Shown: positions 44,864 through 54,116, counted from the stretch's first letter. The stretch is 64,000 nucleotides of DNA from Terriglobia bacterium (GCA_020072645.1 JAIQGK010000003.1:732215-796214), one strand, 5' to 3'. Numbers and translations are program-made. Notes: generated by a model from the sequence alone, not told the origin.

Positions 44864-46783
44864 ATGTTGAAACGAACATCAGCTTTTGTTTTCCTGTTCT
44901 GCTGCGTTGGAGCGGCGATGGCCGGTCAAACCGACCAGCAAGCGAATCAGAAAAAAGACCTCGCCGCGTCCGTGGCGCGGATGGCGCGTGTGGGCAGCGC
45001 CAATTCGCCGAGCTTTTCACCCGATGGAAAGTGGGTGAGCTTCATCTCCAACATGAGCGGGACGCCGCAGGTGTGGGTAGTGCCAGCGGAGGGCGGATAT
45101 CCCAGAATGATCATCAGCGGCGATGATCCAGTGGTGGAAGCCGAGTGGTCTCCGGCGAGCGACTGGATCGCCATTGCGATTGCCCCGGGTGGCGGCCTGA
45201 ACACCCAGGTTCACGTAATCAAGCCGGACGGAACCGGCATGAGGCTGCTGACCAAAGGTGGAGAAGACAACAACGCGCTGGACGCGTGGACGGAAGACGG
45301 CAAGCAGATTGCGATTGATTCCAGCCGTGATGATCCCGCATCGCGCGACAGCTTCATGATCGATCTGGCGACCGGCAACGCCAGGCTGGTGGCAAAAAAT
45401 CCGGGAGTGGGAGACATTTCAAGCATCTCACGCGACGGTAAACGCGCGCTGCTGAGCCGGCTGCGCAGCCGTGGCGACAACAATCTTTATCTGCTCGATC
45501 TGGCCTCTGGCAAGGACACGCTCGTTACCAAACATGACGGCGTGGCTCTCTTCTCCGGCGAGATAGCTCCGGACGGCGGCGCGGCTTACATCGCCACGAA
45601 CAAAGATCGCGACCTGATGGCCTTTGGGCGAATCAAACTGGCCGCAGACGGTACGCCTGGAGATATTGAGATTCTGGCATCGCGTCCTGATGGTGAACTT
45701 GACGGTATGCGATTGAATGAGCAGGGCACCATGGCCGCGTTGTTGTGGAATGTGAAGGGCAAAAACGAGCTTTCACTTTACGACATAGCACAGAACAAGA
45801 ACACGCCTGTGCGGCAACTGCCCGGAGAGTTGGTGGGCGGACTTTCTTTTTCAAAAGAGGGCTCAAAGCTGGCGATGAATATTGGCGGGGCTGCCCAGCC
45901 TACAGACATTTGGATCATGGATGTGAAGACACAACAGTTCCGCCAGCTTACGTTCAGTCCACATGCTGGAATTGACCTGGCAGCGCTGGTGAGACCGGAG
46001 CTGATGACATTCAAGTCATTTGATGGGCTGGAGCTGAGCGGGTGGCTGTACAAACCAACAAAACAGAATGGGCCCGGACCCTACGTGATCAGCTTCCATG
46101 GCGGACCGGAAGGTCAGGAGCGGGCGCCGTTTCGTGGCGACTATCAGGCATTGCTGACGCAGGGTATTGGCGTCTTCGCGCCGAACGTGCGGGGATCGGC
46201 GGGCTTTGGCAAGAAGTTTGTGAACCTGGATAACGGCGAACTTCGCGTGAACGGCGTGAAAGACATCAAGGCCTGCGTTGATTACCTGGTAAACAATCAT
46301 CTGGCCGATGCTAAACGCATTGGTATCACCGGCGGCTCTTATGGCGGTTACATGACGATGGCCGGGCTTACGGAATACCCTGATCTGTTTGCCGCAGGCG
46401 TAGATCTGTTCGGGATCGTGAACTTCATGACGTTTTTCCAGCACACGCAGCCATGGATGGCGGCGATTTCCAAGGTTGAATATGGAGATCCTGATACGCA
46501 AAAAGAGATGCTGGACAAGCTGTCACCAATTTACAAGCTTGACCGCATCAAGGCTGCGACAATGGTGCAGCACGGCGCGAATGACACCAACGTGCCGGTA
46601 ATTGAAGCGGAACAGATTGTGAAGACACTGAAAGCCCGCGGCGTGCCGGTGGAGTACATCCTGTTTCCCGACGAAGGCCACGGCTGGCGCAAGGTCCCCA
46701 ACCGCATTAAGTCAACGGTGGAGATGGTACGATTTTTCAGTGAGCACCTGGGAGAATCGCCGCGAACGCCAGCATCGCCGTGA
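44864..46783 (+). CDS. Secreted S9-family serine peptidase
   Basis: A 639-residue S9 family (prolyl oligopeptidase-like) peptidase. An N-terminal signal peptide (TSAFVFLFCCVGAAMA) precedes a beta-propeller of WD-like PD40 repeats (SPSFSPDGKWVSFISN; SISRDGKRALL). The C-terminal catalytic alpha/beta domain has GITGGSYGGYMTM (Ser nucleophile), the acid region near ANDTNVPVIEAE and FPDEGHGWRK with the His. It is probably exported and cleaves peptides. It is followed at 85 bases by the DUF5818-like gene. Confidence 0.92.
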   Translation: MLKRTSAFVFLFCCVGAAMAGQTDQQANQKKDLAASVARMARVGSANSPSFSPDGKWVSFISNMSGTPQVWVVPAEGGYPRMIISGDDPVVEAEWSPASDWIAIAIAPGGGLNTQVHVIKPDGTGMRLLTKGGEDNNALDAWTEDGKQIAIDSSRDDPASRDSFMIDLATGNARLVAKNPGVGDISSISRDGKRALLSRLRSRGDNNLYLLDLASGKDTLVTKHDGVALFSGEIAPDGGAAYIATNKDRDLMAFGRIKLAADGTPGDIEILASRPDGELDGMRLNEQGTMAALLWNVKGKNELSLYDIAQNKNTPVRQLPGELVGGLSFSKEGSKLAMNIGGAAQPTDIWIMDVKTQQFRQLTFSPHAGIDLAALVRPELMTFKSFDGLELSGWLYKPTKQNGPGPYVISFHGGPEGQERAPFRGDYQALLTQGIGVFAPNVRGSAGFGKKFVNLDNGELRVNGVKDIKACVDYLVNNHLADAKRIGITGGSYGGYMTMAGLTEYPDLFAAGVDLFGIVNFMTFFQHTQPWMAAISKVEYGDPDTQKEMLDKLSPIYKLDRIKAATMVQHGANDTNVPVIEAEQIVKTLKARGVPVEYILFPDEGHGWRKVPNRIKSTVEMVRFFSEHLGESPRTPASP

Positions 46784-46867
46784 GCGCGCGTGATCAGAGA
46801 AGCAAACCTACCACTGAGACACGGAAGCACGGAGAAGGTTCTAAAGATGTTTTTTATGGAGATATAG

Positions 46868-47263
46868 ATGAAGCGAATTTCAGCGTTGTTTATCTGCATG
46901 GCATTATCAGTTTGCTGCTGTGCTTTTCAGGCCACATCTTCGACACAAGATCAGCCAAAGAAGACCCAGACAAAAGAGCCCATCCAGACATTTGTTGGGG
47001 TGATCACAGATGGCCAGTGCGCGGTGAAGGGATCGCACAAGGAGGTAATGGCCAAGGCGAAGGTGAATACCGCAGCCAACTGCGTAAAGGGATGCGCACG
47101 GAGATATGGCTATGTGCTTTATGTGCCATCGACCAAGAAAATCTACAAGCTGAGTGACCAGGAGAGGCCGGCTGAACTGGCCGCCAAAAAAGTGAGAATT
47201 AAAGGCGCGCTGGATAAAGCTACCCAGACCATTTATGTGAGCAGTATTGAGCCGGTGCTTTAG
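46868..47263 (+). CDS. Secreted DUF5818-like protein
   Basis: A 131-residue protein with an export signal and Cys-rich end (LSVCCCAFQ). The mature part has a beta-rich pattern FVGVITDGQCAVKGSHKEV, then NCVKGCARRYGYVLYV and KKVRIKGALDKATQTIYVSSI, which I associate with the acidobacterial DUF5818 group. It may be a lipoprotein because Cys residues follow the hydrophobic stretch. GGAGA precedes ATG 46868. The function is unknown. Confidence 0.75.
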   Translation: MKRISALFICMALSVCCCAFQATSSTQDQPKKTQTKEPIQTFVGVITDGQCAVKGSHKEVMAKAKVNTAANCVKGCARRYGYVLYVPSTKKIYKLSDQERPAELAAKKVRIKGALDKATQTIYVSSIEPVL

Positions 47264-47400
47264 CGGTTAGCCAGCAATGGGCTCGGCAAATTCTTTCAGG
47301 ATCGAGCAAAGCTCGCTAAGTGCTTGTTTTTAAGATTGTTGCTGCATTTGGCAGTCTATGGGATGTCGCATGAGAGCGGGATTTTGAACATCCTTAGGTA

Positions 47401-47428
47401 TTGACAGTCGAGATTACCGTGGGACAAT
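47401..47428 (+). promoter_or_regulatory. Promoter before the PilZ gene at 47537
   Basis: TTGACA at 47401-47406 and GACAAT at 47423-47428 with a 16-base spacer. A leader of about 100 bases follows and holds a CGGCA/TGCCG hairpin near 47449-47468. It is not a recognised cyclic di-GMP riboswitch. Confidence 0.45.
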
Positions 47429-47536
47429 AAGGCGTTCCTTTTTGGTATCGGCAGGTAAGAGATGCCGGTAATATAGCCTGCAACTGGCCGCGGGCTCTAT
47501 AGTTTCCTTAAATCTAAGCTTTGTCTTAAGAGACAT

Positions 47537-48244
47537 ATGGCGCAACTCATTCCACAAGAACGGGGGCGTAGAAGCTCTCGTGTTCTTGTATCGCTAGCCT
47601 TGGCGGTCTCCGGCCAGAAGAGTGACGGGTCACACGTAAGTGGGGCCGCGGAAACCATTCTTGTGAACCGGCACGGCGCCAAAATCCGTTCAGCAGTCCC
47701 GCTGGAACCCAAGATGGAAGTGCGCGTGGCCATGCTCGCGCCCTATAAATGGCGCGTTGGGCAGGTGGTATGGGCGGATTCCGGCGAGCGCGAATACGGG
47801 ATTGAACTGTATCGCCCGGAAAATTTCTGGGGAATTTATTTTCCTCCGGAAGACTGGGAGCTAGGCGTTCCCGCAGTTACCGTGATGAACCCCGCGACGA
47901 TCAGCGGAGCAAACCATGCGCGAGTTGCACAACCTGAAGCGACGGAAACATCGCAAGAAACGCAGGCGCTGCAAATCCCTGAAGGCGGGACGATTGCGAT
48001 CCTTCGCGGGCTTGCCAGCAACGGCCTTCCTTTTCAGGAACGCGACCTGATTCTTCCTGTGGGTGAACGCGATGCCACAATGCTGATTGGGCCCATGGTG
48101 GGCCTGGGGTCGAAACTGCAAGTGATCTTCAGCAAGAATTGTGTGGAAGACGCAGTGGTTACGGCGACGTCTCACAGCCGCGAGTATGATCGCTGGCGGA
48201 TCTGGCTGAATTTTTCTCGAGTGCTGTTGGTTGCCAAAAGCTAG
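47537..48244 (+). CDS. PilZ-domain-like protein
   Basis: A 235-residue protein. The N-terminal half (about 10-110) resembles PilZ (RGRRSSRVLVSLALAVSG; ILVNRHGAKIRS), but the second motif is degenerate (VNRHG for DxSxxG). The C-terminal half is a second beta-rich domain. Binding of cyclic di-GMP is therefore uncertain. ATG 47537 follows a long leader with a possible promoter at 47401. It is monocistronic. Confidence 0.75.
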   Translation: MAQLIPQERGRRSSRVLVSLALAVSGQKSDGSHVSGAAETILVNRHGAKIRSAVPLEPKMEVRVAMLAPYKWRVGQVVWADSGEREYGIELYRPENFWGIYFPPEDWELGVPAVTVMNPATISGANHARVAQPEATETSQETQALQIPEGGTIAILRGLASNGLPFQERDLILPVGERDATMLIGPMVGLGSKLQVIFSKNCVEDAVVTATSHSREYDRWRIWLNFSRVLLVAKS

Positions 48245-48254
48245 TGGCTTCAAT

Positions 48255-48333
48255 TTTTGTCGCTACGCTCCAAACCGCTTTAGATTCTGGAACGTGGTTG
48301 CTGTGCTTCGCGCTTGACGCGGGCAGTTTGGCA
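48255..48333. repeat. Class B repeat before the amidohydrolase
   Basis: TTTTTGTCGCTACGCTCCAA followed by ACCGCTTTAGATTCTGGAAC and GTGGTTGCTG, related to the units at 39411 and 39528. The longer open frame of the next gene reads through it, so it should not be counted as coding. Confidence 0.75.
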
Positions 48334-48378
48334 CTCTTCTTCCTATATACTCTCCGTTACTTTTTCCAGGAGCTTTTG

Positions 48379-49725
48379 ATGAAACGTTTTTCTCTCTTCT
48401 TTGTGTTGGTGATCTTTGTAGTGACGGTCGCATTTCTGCCTGCATTCGCGCAGACACCAGCGCCAACACCCACGCCAAAGACTGTTTACATTCGCGCAGG
48501 ACATCTCTTTGACGGCACGGGAGACAAGACGCGCGAGAACATGGTCATCGTGGTCGTGGGCGAACGCATTCAAAAAGTGTCGCCGGCCGCGGAGGTTTCA
48601 ATTCCTGCAGGCGTGACCGTGATCGATCTTTCACACGCCACCGTGCTTCCCGGATTGATCGATTGCCACACGCACCTTGGTGCGCGGGCTGATCGCTACG
48701 ATGAAATCTATAACTTTAAGAACACGCCGTTCCAAAGCGCCTTTGCCGCCACAGTGAATGCGCGCAAAACGCTGGAAGCGGGCTTTACCAGCGTTCGGGA
48801 TGTTGGCTCGCTGCCGTTTCTGGCCGTTGACCTCCGCAACTCAATCAATGAAGGGTTGATTCCGGGGCCGCGCATCGTGGCCAGTGGGCCGGGCATTTCG
48901 ATTACCGGCGGACACGGCGACCTGAACAATTTTTCTCCGCAAACGCGCGTCAGCATGTTCCCTCAAGAGCGCGACTTCCAGATTGCCGATGGCGTTGACC
49001 AGATCCGCCACGTGGTCCGCGCACAGGTGAAATACGGCGTGGACGTGATCAAGATACTCGCCACCGGCGGCGTGCTTTCCAAGGGAGACAGTCCGGGCGC
49101 TCCGCAATTTACTCCGGAAGAGCTGAAGGCCGCGGCTGATGAAGCGCACATGGCAGGACGCAAAATCGCAGCGCATGCGCACGGCACGCAGGGAATCAAG
49201 AACGCGATACTTGCCGGCATTGATTCAATCGAGCATGCAAGCTTGATTGACGATGAAGGCATTCGCCTGGCCAAGGAGCATGGCGTTTACCTGGTAATGG
49301 ATATTTACAACGACGATTACATCCTGGGCAAGGCGATTGAGTTCGGGCTGCCGAAAGAAAACGTCGAGAAAGAGAAAATGGTTGGGCGGCTGCAACGCGA
49401 GAATTTTGAGCGCGCGGTAAAGGGCGGCGCGAAGATGGCGTTCGGTACAGATGCGGGCGTTTATCCGCATGGCGACAACGCAAAGCAATTCTTCTATATG
49501 GTGAAATTCGGGATGACTCCGGCGCAAGCCATACGCGCCGCGACCAGCAGCGCGGCTGACCTGATCGGGCGCGCCAAGGACGTGGGCACTCTTGAATCGG
49601 GCAAATTCGCCGACGTGATCGCCGTAATCGACGATCCTTTGCAAAATGTGCGTGCGCTGGAGAACGTCGGCTTTGTGATGAAAGGCGGCGTCGTGGTGAA
49701 GGACCAGATCACGGGAAAACGATAG
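48379..49725 (+). CDS. Secreted metal-dependent amidohydrolase
   Basis: A 448-residue amidohydrolase of the imidazolonepropionase-like/prolidase type. The signal peptide is FFVLVIFVVTVAFLPAFA. It has metal ligands HTH in GLIDCHTHLGA, His in KIAAHAHGTQ, His in SIEHASL and Asp in MAFGTDAGVYPHG. The C-terminal composite beta domain closes the fold. It hydrolyses a C-N bond in an unknown substrate, probably in the periplasm. Start ATG 48379 with AGGAG upstream is preferred over the longer frame from 48244, which reads through a repeat. Confidence 0.92.
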   Translation: MKRFSLFFVLVIFVVTVAFLPAFAQTPAPTPTPKTVYIRAGHLFDGTGDKTRENMVIVVVGERIQKVSPAAEVSIPAGVTVIDLSHATVLPGLIDCHTHLGARADRYDEIYNFKNTPFQSAFAATVNARKTLEAGFTSVRDVGSLPFLAVDLRNSINEGLIPGPRIVASGPGISITGGHGDLNNFSPQTRVSMFPQERDFQIADGVDQIRHVVRAQVKYGVDVIKILATGGVLSKGDSPGAPQFTPEELKAAADEAHMAGRKIAAHAHGTQGIKNAILAGIDSIEHASLIDDEGIRLAKEHGVYLVMDIYNDDYILGKAIEFGLPKENVEKEKMVGRLQRENFERAVKGGAKMAFGTDAGVYPHGDNAKQFFYMVKFGMTPAQAIRAATSSAADLIGRAKDVGTLESGKFADVIAVIDDPLQNVRALENVGFVMKGGVVVKDQITGKR

Positions 49726-49823
49726 TTGGTAATTGGTACTTGGGTGTTCTTGAAAGAACGATGAAATTCCCGCAGCGCCGGGATAGTTGCGGGCTTGCGG
49801 CTAAATACCCAATACTAAGTACT
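49725..49823. repeat. Word-like inverted repeat (TTGGTAATTGGTACTTGGG class)
   Basis: The left arm near 49725-49747 and the right arm at 49802-49823 (TAAATACCCAATACTAAGTA) pair partly, with about 50 bases between. It is related to the structure at 17947-18041. It lies just before the ribosome site of the next gene. Confidence 0.6.
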
Positions 49824-49838
49824 GTCTCAGGAGGTCCA

Positions 49839-50183
49839 ATGTCATTCAAACCAGTTCTCATAACTTTGTTTTCCGTTACGCTTCTGGGCGCGGTCCAGCA
49901 GACGCCAAACTCATCTTCCCAAGCCGCCGGCTCACAGGCCGCAGCCGCCAGCGCCGCGGAAAGCGCGCAGATTCGTCAACTGGGAAATAACCGCGGGAAT
50001 GACGCTCAGGCGTTGCGCGATGACATCAGGAAAATGCGCGCGCTGGTGGGACAGATGGAAACCAATCTGGCGTTCGTAGACAGCACACAGTCGCCGCTGA
50101 AACACCAATTCCAGCTTGATATTGATATGTGGAATATCGTGATCAACCAGATGGAGCGGCGATCATATTCAAATTCGCGCTGA
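49839..50183 (+). CDS. Secreted small hypothetical protein
   Basis: A 114-residue protein with a signal peptide (LITLFSVTLLGAVQ), then an Ala/Ser-rich linker, then helices with IRQLGNNRGNDAQALRDDIR and KHQFQLDIDMWNIVINQMER. I do not recognise the family. AGGAGG lies about four bases before ATG 49839, which decides the start over the longer reading from 49740. It is probably periplasmic. Confidence 0.75.
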   Translation: MSFKPVLITLFSVTLLGAVQQTPNSSSQAAGSQAAAASAAESAQIRQLGNNRGNDAQALRDDIRKMRALVGQMETNLAFVDSTQSPLKHQFQLDIDMWNIVINQMERRSYSNSR

Positions 50184-50320
50184 GCGTGCGCTGGGTTGCC
50201 AATCAAAGTTGCGCAATGGGCCAGTTTGTTGCCTACAAAAGTACATATGTCGGCAGTACCGTTGAAGTTTTTGCGCAAAATGCCGAATATCTATGACAAG
50301 CAGACGACGGAAATAACTCA

Positions 50321-50677
50321 ATGGAATTCCCCATGTCACAACTTGACCCGGGCCCGGCCGCGAGACGCTGGTCCCGCCATAAGATTGACGTTCGTCTGAA
50401 AATTTCTTTTCCCAATGCCGGGAAAAACGATTTCGCGTTTGGACGGGCCAATAGTCTCAGCCGCGGAGGCATTGGCGCTTACATTCCGTGTTCCATCCCT
50501 GTCGGTACATCCGTGAGGCTGGAGCTGACGTTTCCTTATTCCTCGACCGAGGCAAAGCTTGATGCGATTATCCGCACCTGCGAAGGCTTTCGTTATGGGC
50601 TGGAATTTACGCGGGTCAGCGACGACATGCAGGAGATGATCGTAAAAAACTGCAACGGCACAGAGCTGCTTCAATAG
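50321..50677 (+). CDS. Single PilZ-domain protein
   Basis: A 118-residue stand-alone PilZ domain. RRWSRHKIDVRLKI provides the RxxxR-like motif and SLSRGGIGAYIP the DxSxxG-like motif (Ser instead of Asp in the first position). It probably binds cyclic di-GMP with lower or altered affinity, or acts as an adaptor. ATG 50321 is used; ATG 50333 is also possible. It is the third PilZ-type gene of the window. Confidence 0.82.
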   Translation: MEFPMSQLDPGPAARRWSRHKIDVRLKISFPNAGKNDFAFGRANSLSRGGIGAYIPCSIPVGTSVRLELTFPYSSTEAKLDAIIRTCEGFRYGLEFTRVSDDMQEMIVKNCNGTELLQ

Positions 50678-50712
50678 CGCTTGTGTAGAATGCGAGGTGG
50701 AGATCCCTTCGC

Positions 50713-51948
50713 ATGCTCAAGCGCTTTGCGGTTACCCTGCTTTTCCTGCTCGCCTCATCCATCGGCTTTGCGCAATCGCCTTCGACAAATGCAGCGCGGC
50801 CAAAAATCCGCACAGTAACGGCATTTGTCAGGCTGAATCGCGCCACGTATCAAGCGCAAGTGGCTGAAGCGTTAAAGATGTTGCGCGCGGCCAAAGATGC
50901 ATTCACCAAAGCGGGTTATGAAGTTGAGACCCTGCGCATCACCACGCAGCCGTTTCCAGAATACACAAAAGGATTGACGCCGGAGCAGGCGCTGGAATTT
51001 TTTAAGGCCTATGACAAGCTGGCGCAGCAGGAAGGATTCACGCCGGACATTGGCGCGGCGATGATGAGGGACAGCGATGATCCTAGGCAAGCCGAGTTGC
51101 TGGCGCGAATCCTGGCCGAGACGCAGAACATCAACGGTTTCGTCGAGGTGGCAGACGATGCTGGCATTCACTGGAACGGCGTGCGCGCCGCGGCACAAGT
51201 CATCAAGTATCTGGAAGAACACACGGAACACAGCGAAGGCAACTTTCACTTCGCGGCGGGAGCATTTCCGCCGCAGGTCGCGCCATTCTTTCCCGTGTCG
51301 TACACCTCAGACGCGGGACATGGCTTTGCCATTGGCCTGGAGTCGGCCAACATCGTGCAGCAGGTGTTTGCCAACGCCAAGGGCGACTTGCGTTCAGCAG
51401 GTGAGCAACTTACTGCAGCGCTGGGTACAGAGGCAAAGAAAGTGGAAGAAATCGCGCACCGCGTATCGACCAGCACTAGTTGGAAGTATCAAGGCATCGA
51501 CCTGACGCCAGTCCCGCTCAAGGAAATCTCTATCGGCGGGGCAATGGAATCATTGCTGCATGGCGAGATTGGCTCACCGGGAAGCTTGAGCGTGGCCTAT
51601 ACCATCACCACAGCGGTGAAGAAAGTTCCTGTTCAGCAAGCCGGTTATAGCGGCTTGATGCTTCCGGTGCTGGAAGATTCTGTTCTGGCGAAACGCTGGG
51701 AAGCAGGCACGATCAGCCGAGATTCGCTCATGTCCTATTCTTCAGTCTGCAGCACCGGGCTCGACGCTATCCCACTGCCCGGTGACATTTCGTTGCATGA
51801 ACTTGAAAGCATCATCGGCGATATGGCCAGCCTCGCTGTGAAATGGCACAAACCGCTTTCCGCGCGGCTCTTACCGGTTGCGGGTAAGAAGGCGGGCGAT
51901 ATGACGGAATTTAGCAGCCCGTATCTGGCGAACATTCATATTCGATAG
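50713..51948 (+). CDS. DUF711/UPF0210 family protein, exported
   Basis: A 411-residue protein with a signal peptide (VTLLFLLASSIGFA) and then the DUF711 (UPF0210) fold: KIRTVTAFVRLNRATYQAQV, GFVEVADDAGIHWNGVRAAA, SADAGHGF-like YTSDAGHGFAIGLESANI and SYSSVCSTGLDAIPLPGDIS. The family is of uncertain enzymology, and most members are cytoplasmic, so the apparent export signal is unusual. It is followed 11 bases later by the DUF1272 gene and may form an operon with it. Confidence 0.87.
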   Translation: MLKRFAVTLLFLLASSIGFAQSPSTNAARPKIRTVTAFVRLNRATYQAQVAEALKMLRAAKDAFTKAGYEVETLRITTQPFPEYTKGLTPEQALEFFKAYDKLAQQEGFTPDIGAAMMRDSDDPRQAELLARILAETQNINGFVEVADDAGIHWNGVRAAAQVIKYLEEHTEHSEGNFHFAAGAFPPQVAPFFPVSYTSDAGHGFAIGLESANIVQQVFANAKGDLRSAGEQLTAALGTEAKKVEEIAHRVSTSTSWKYQGIDLTPVPLKEISIGGAMESLLHGEIGSPGSLSVAYTITTAVKKVPVQQAGYSGLMLPVLEDSVLAKRWEAGTISRDSLMSYSSVCSTGLDAIPLPGDISLHELESIIGDMASLAVKWHKPLSARLLPVAGKKAGDMTEFSSPYLANIHIR

Positions 51949-51959
51949 AGGACTAAACC

Positions 51960-52133
51960 ATGGCTTTACAGATGAAACCGGAATGCGAGAAATGCCACCA
52001 AGCATTGCCGGCCAATGGCATGGCGATGATCTGCTCTTACGAATGCACTTTTTGCGAGAAATGCGCGGCGGAGATGAAGAGCGTCTGTCCCAATTGTGGC
52101 GGCGAACTGGTGCACCGGCCAAGGCGGAAGTAA
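51960..52133 (+). CDS. DUF1272-type small zinc protein
   Basis: A 57-residue protein read directly: ATG 51960, TAA 52131-52133, beginning MALQMKPECEKCHQALPANG and ending VHRPRRK. Eight Cys lie in CEKC, ICSYECTFCEKC and VCPNC, the DUF1272 zinc-ribbon pattern (CxxC, SYECTFCxxC, CPNCGGEL). It binds zinc and its function is unknown. Its start lies 11 bases after the DUF711 stop, so it is probably co-transcribed. Confidence 0.9.
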   Translation: MALQMKPECEKCHQALPANGMAMICSYECTFCEKCAAEMKSVCPNCGGELVHRPRRK

Positions 52134-52441
52134 GTAGCATTCCCGCGAATCGGCGTCCCAAAACAAGAGCTCAGGACCGTCCAGGTGAGGTGTCAGCATG
52201 TTGAAATGCTTGTGGTGAAAGTCCTTATGCCTTTTGACAAAGTGCGAGCCGTCTAAGATAATTCCGCACCGTTCCTGGTATTGCTTCCAGCCGGATGTAT
52301 GAATCAGCCGTTAGGCCAGCCCCGCTGTTCCGTCCGCAATATTAAGACGGCTGTGTATCAAACCTCACCTGTGATTATTCCAAGCGACCTCTGTTATCTT
52401 CAGTCGCTGATTCCAAGTTCCGCAAGAAGGAGATCTTCCCC
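52134..52441. other. Spacer with possible RNA structure
   Basis: No protein frame. CGAGCCGTCTAAGATAA near 52244-52260 and AATATTAAGACGGCT near 52338-52352 form inverted arms around 80 bases that include GCCAGCCCCGCTGTTCC. This could be a structured untranslated leader of the secreted hydrolase at 52442, but it does not match a riboswitch that I can name. Confidence 0.4.
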
Positions 52442-53866
52442 ATGAAGCTTATGAACTCACGCTTTAGCCTGATGTTAGTTTTTGCGCTGGTGCTGGCGTG
52501 CCTGGCTGCAGTTCCGGCCCAGGCCGCAACCACAACGATTGCCGGTTCCTTCGCTGATGGAGCCAAATACCTGATTGAAGTGCCCTCGCCATGGAACGGC
52601 ACATTGCTGCTGTACTCCCACGGCTATGTAGCGCCTGGCTCAGCCAACCCCGCGCAGGACGTGGGTGATCCCGGCACCCGCGCATTCCTCCTGGCGAATG
52701 GTTTTGCTCTGGCGGGTTCATCCTATGCCACCACCGGTTGGGCGATTCATGAAGCTTTGGTGGACCAGATCGCCGTGCTTGACCTCTTCAACGCGCAGGT
52801 TGGCACGCCCATGCGCACCATTGCCTGGGGGCATTCCCTGGGCGGCATCATCACTGCCGGCCTGATCCAGAGAAATCCCAACCGGTTTGACGCGGCGCTG
52901 CCGATGTGCGGCGTACTTTCCGGCGGAGTTGCCACCTGGAACCAGGCGCTGGATTCCGCCTTCGCTTTTAAAACCTTCTTCAATCCCGGAGGGCCTCTTC
53001 AGGTTGTCAACATCGCCAACCCGACCGCCAACTTCCTGCTGGCGGAGCAACTGCTGGCTGCGGCCAATGCAACCCCGCAGGGCCGTGCGCGCCTGGCCCT
53101 GGCAAACTCTTTCGGAGATTTGCCTGGCTGGTTTAATCCTGCCTCACCCGAGCCCGCCGCCAATGATTTTGCTTCCCAGGCCGACAACCAGTTCTTGTGG
53201 GCGCAGCAGGTTGACTTCCCGTTTATCTTTGCTTTTCGCGCGGAGCTGGAGTTTCGTGCCGGTGGCAATCCTTCATGGAATACCGGTGTGAACTACAGGG
53301 AGCAGTTTGAACATTCCGTCAACGGCGCGGAAGTTCGCGCTCTTTATAAACAGGCGGGGCTCAACCTGGAAGACGATCTGGAAACCCTGAACAAGGCCGC
53401 GCGCATCTCCGCCGAGCCTAACGCGGTGGACTATCTTGAACAGAACATCATCTTCAACGGAGATATCGATTTCCCCGTGCTCAGCATGCACACGGAAGGT
53501 GATGGCCTGGTTTCCAACCAGAATGAAAGCGCTTATCGTGACGTGGTGCGCGAGGCCGGCAACGAACGGCTCCTCCGCCAGATCTTCGTGCATCGCGCCG
53601 GACACTGCACGTTCACTCCGGCAGAGACCATTACGGCTCTGGAAAACCTGATCAGCCGCCTGGATACGGGCCATTGGCCCGACCTTCACGCGGACGCGCT
53701 GAATGCTGAGGCGGCAACCCTGGGACCGCTGAACGTGGCGCCTCCCTCGTTCTTCCTCTTCCATCCGGCGCAGTTCCTGCGCCCCTTTGATGCCTTTGAC
53801 GCAACTCGTTGCGCCCGTAAGCACGGCGATAATGACGGTGGAGGCGTGCCCTGTAACGCCTTCTAA
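52442..53866 (+). CDS. Secreted alpha/beta hydrolase
   Basis: A 474-residue secreted protein. The signal peptide is LVFALVLACLAAVPAQAA. The alpha/beta hydrolase core has GTLLLYSHGYV, the nucleophile elbow TIAWGHSLGGIITAG (GxSxG), the acid in FPVLSMHTEGDGL and the His in FVHRAGHCTFT. It is likely an extracellular esterase, but the substrate is unknown. AAGGAGA precedes ATG 52442. A second secreted hydrolase (54117) follows, possibly forming an extracellular lipid or polymer degradation set. Confidence 0.88.
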   Translation: MKLMNSRFSLMLVFALVLACLAAVPAQAATTTIAGSFADGAKYLIEVPSPWNGTLLLYSHGYVAPGSANPAQDVGDPGTRAFLLANGFALAGSSYATTGWAIHEALVDQIAVLDLFNAQVGTPMRTIAWGHSLGGIITAGLIQRNPNRFDAALPMCGVLSGGVATWNQALDSAFAFKTFFNPGGPLQVVNIANPTANFLLAEQLLAAANATPQGRARLALANSFGDLPGWFNPASPEPAANDFASQADNQFLWAQQVDFPFIFAFRAELEFRAGGNPSWNTGVNYREQFEHSVNGAEVRALYKQAGLNLEDDLETLNKAARISAEPNAVDYLEQNIIFNGDIDFPVLSMHTEGDGLVSNQNESAYRDVVREAGNERLLRQIFVHRAGHCTFTPAETITALENLISRLDTGHWPDLHADALNAEAATLGPLNVAPPSFFLFHPAQFLRPFDAFDATRCARKHGDNDGGGVPCNAF

Positions 53867-53890
53867 TGGCTGAGGATAACGAAATAAAAT

Positions 53891-53960
53891 TAGCCGCGAG
53901 TGCTCGCGAATGAACACGAAATCGACATTGGATTCGCGTCTTTTGCGTTGATTCGCGGCT
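53891..53960. repeat. Inverted repeat (GCCGCGAxT class)
   Basis: TAGCCGCGAGTGCTCGCGAA at the left and GTTGATTCGCGGCT at the right pair around ACGAAATCGACATTGGATTC. A similar element is at 59131-59201. It lies in the spacer between two secreted hydrolases. Confidence 0.75.
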
Positions 53961-54116
53961 GATTCTTTTGCTCAGCGATCGTCTGCGGAAATCTGCGGCG
54001 ATTTCATCATCCCATGCGTTCTCAAACCCTCGTCTTAGCAGCCATTGACAAGGCTTTCCTGAAGGTCTATCGTTCTCGTCACCCGTTGCAACTCCCCCTG
54101 GAGGTATTCCACCGCC

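Noticed and set aside
47428..47536. A cyclic di-GMP riboswitch in the leader of a PilZ gene
   Set aside because: The leader has a small hairpin but none of the conserved bases of the known GEMM classes that I could recognise.
48244..48378. Upstream extension of the amidohydrolase to 48244
   Set aside because: The segment is a class B repeat, and the signal peptide and AGGAG ribosome site start at 48379.
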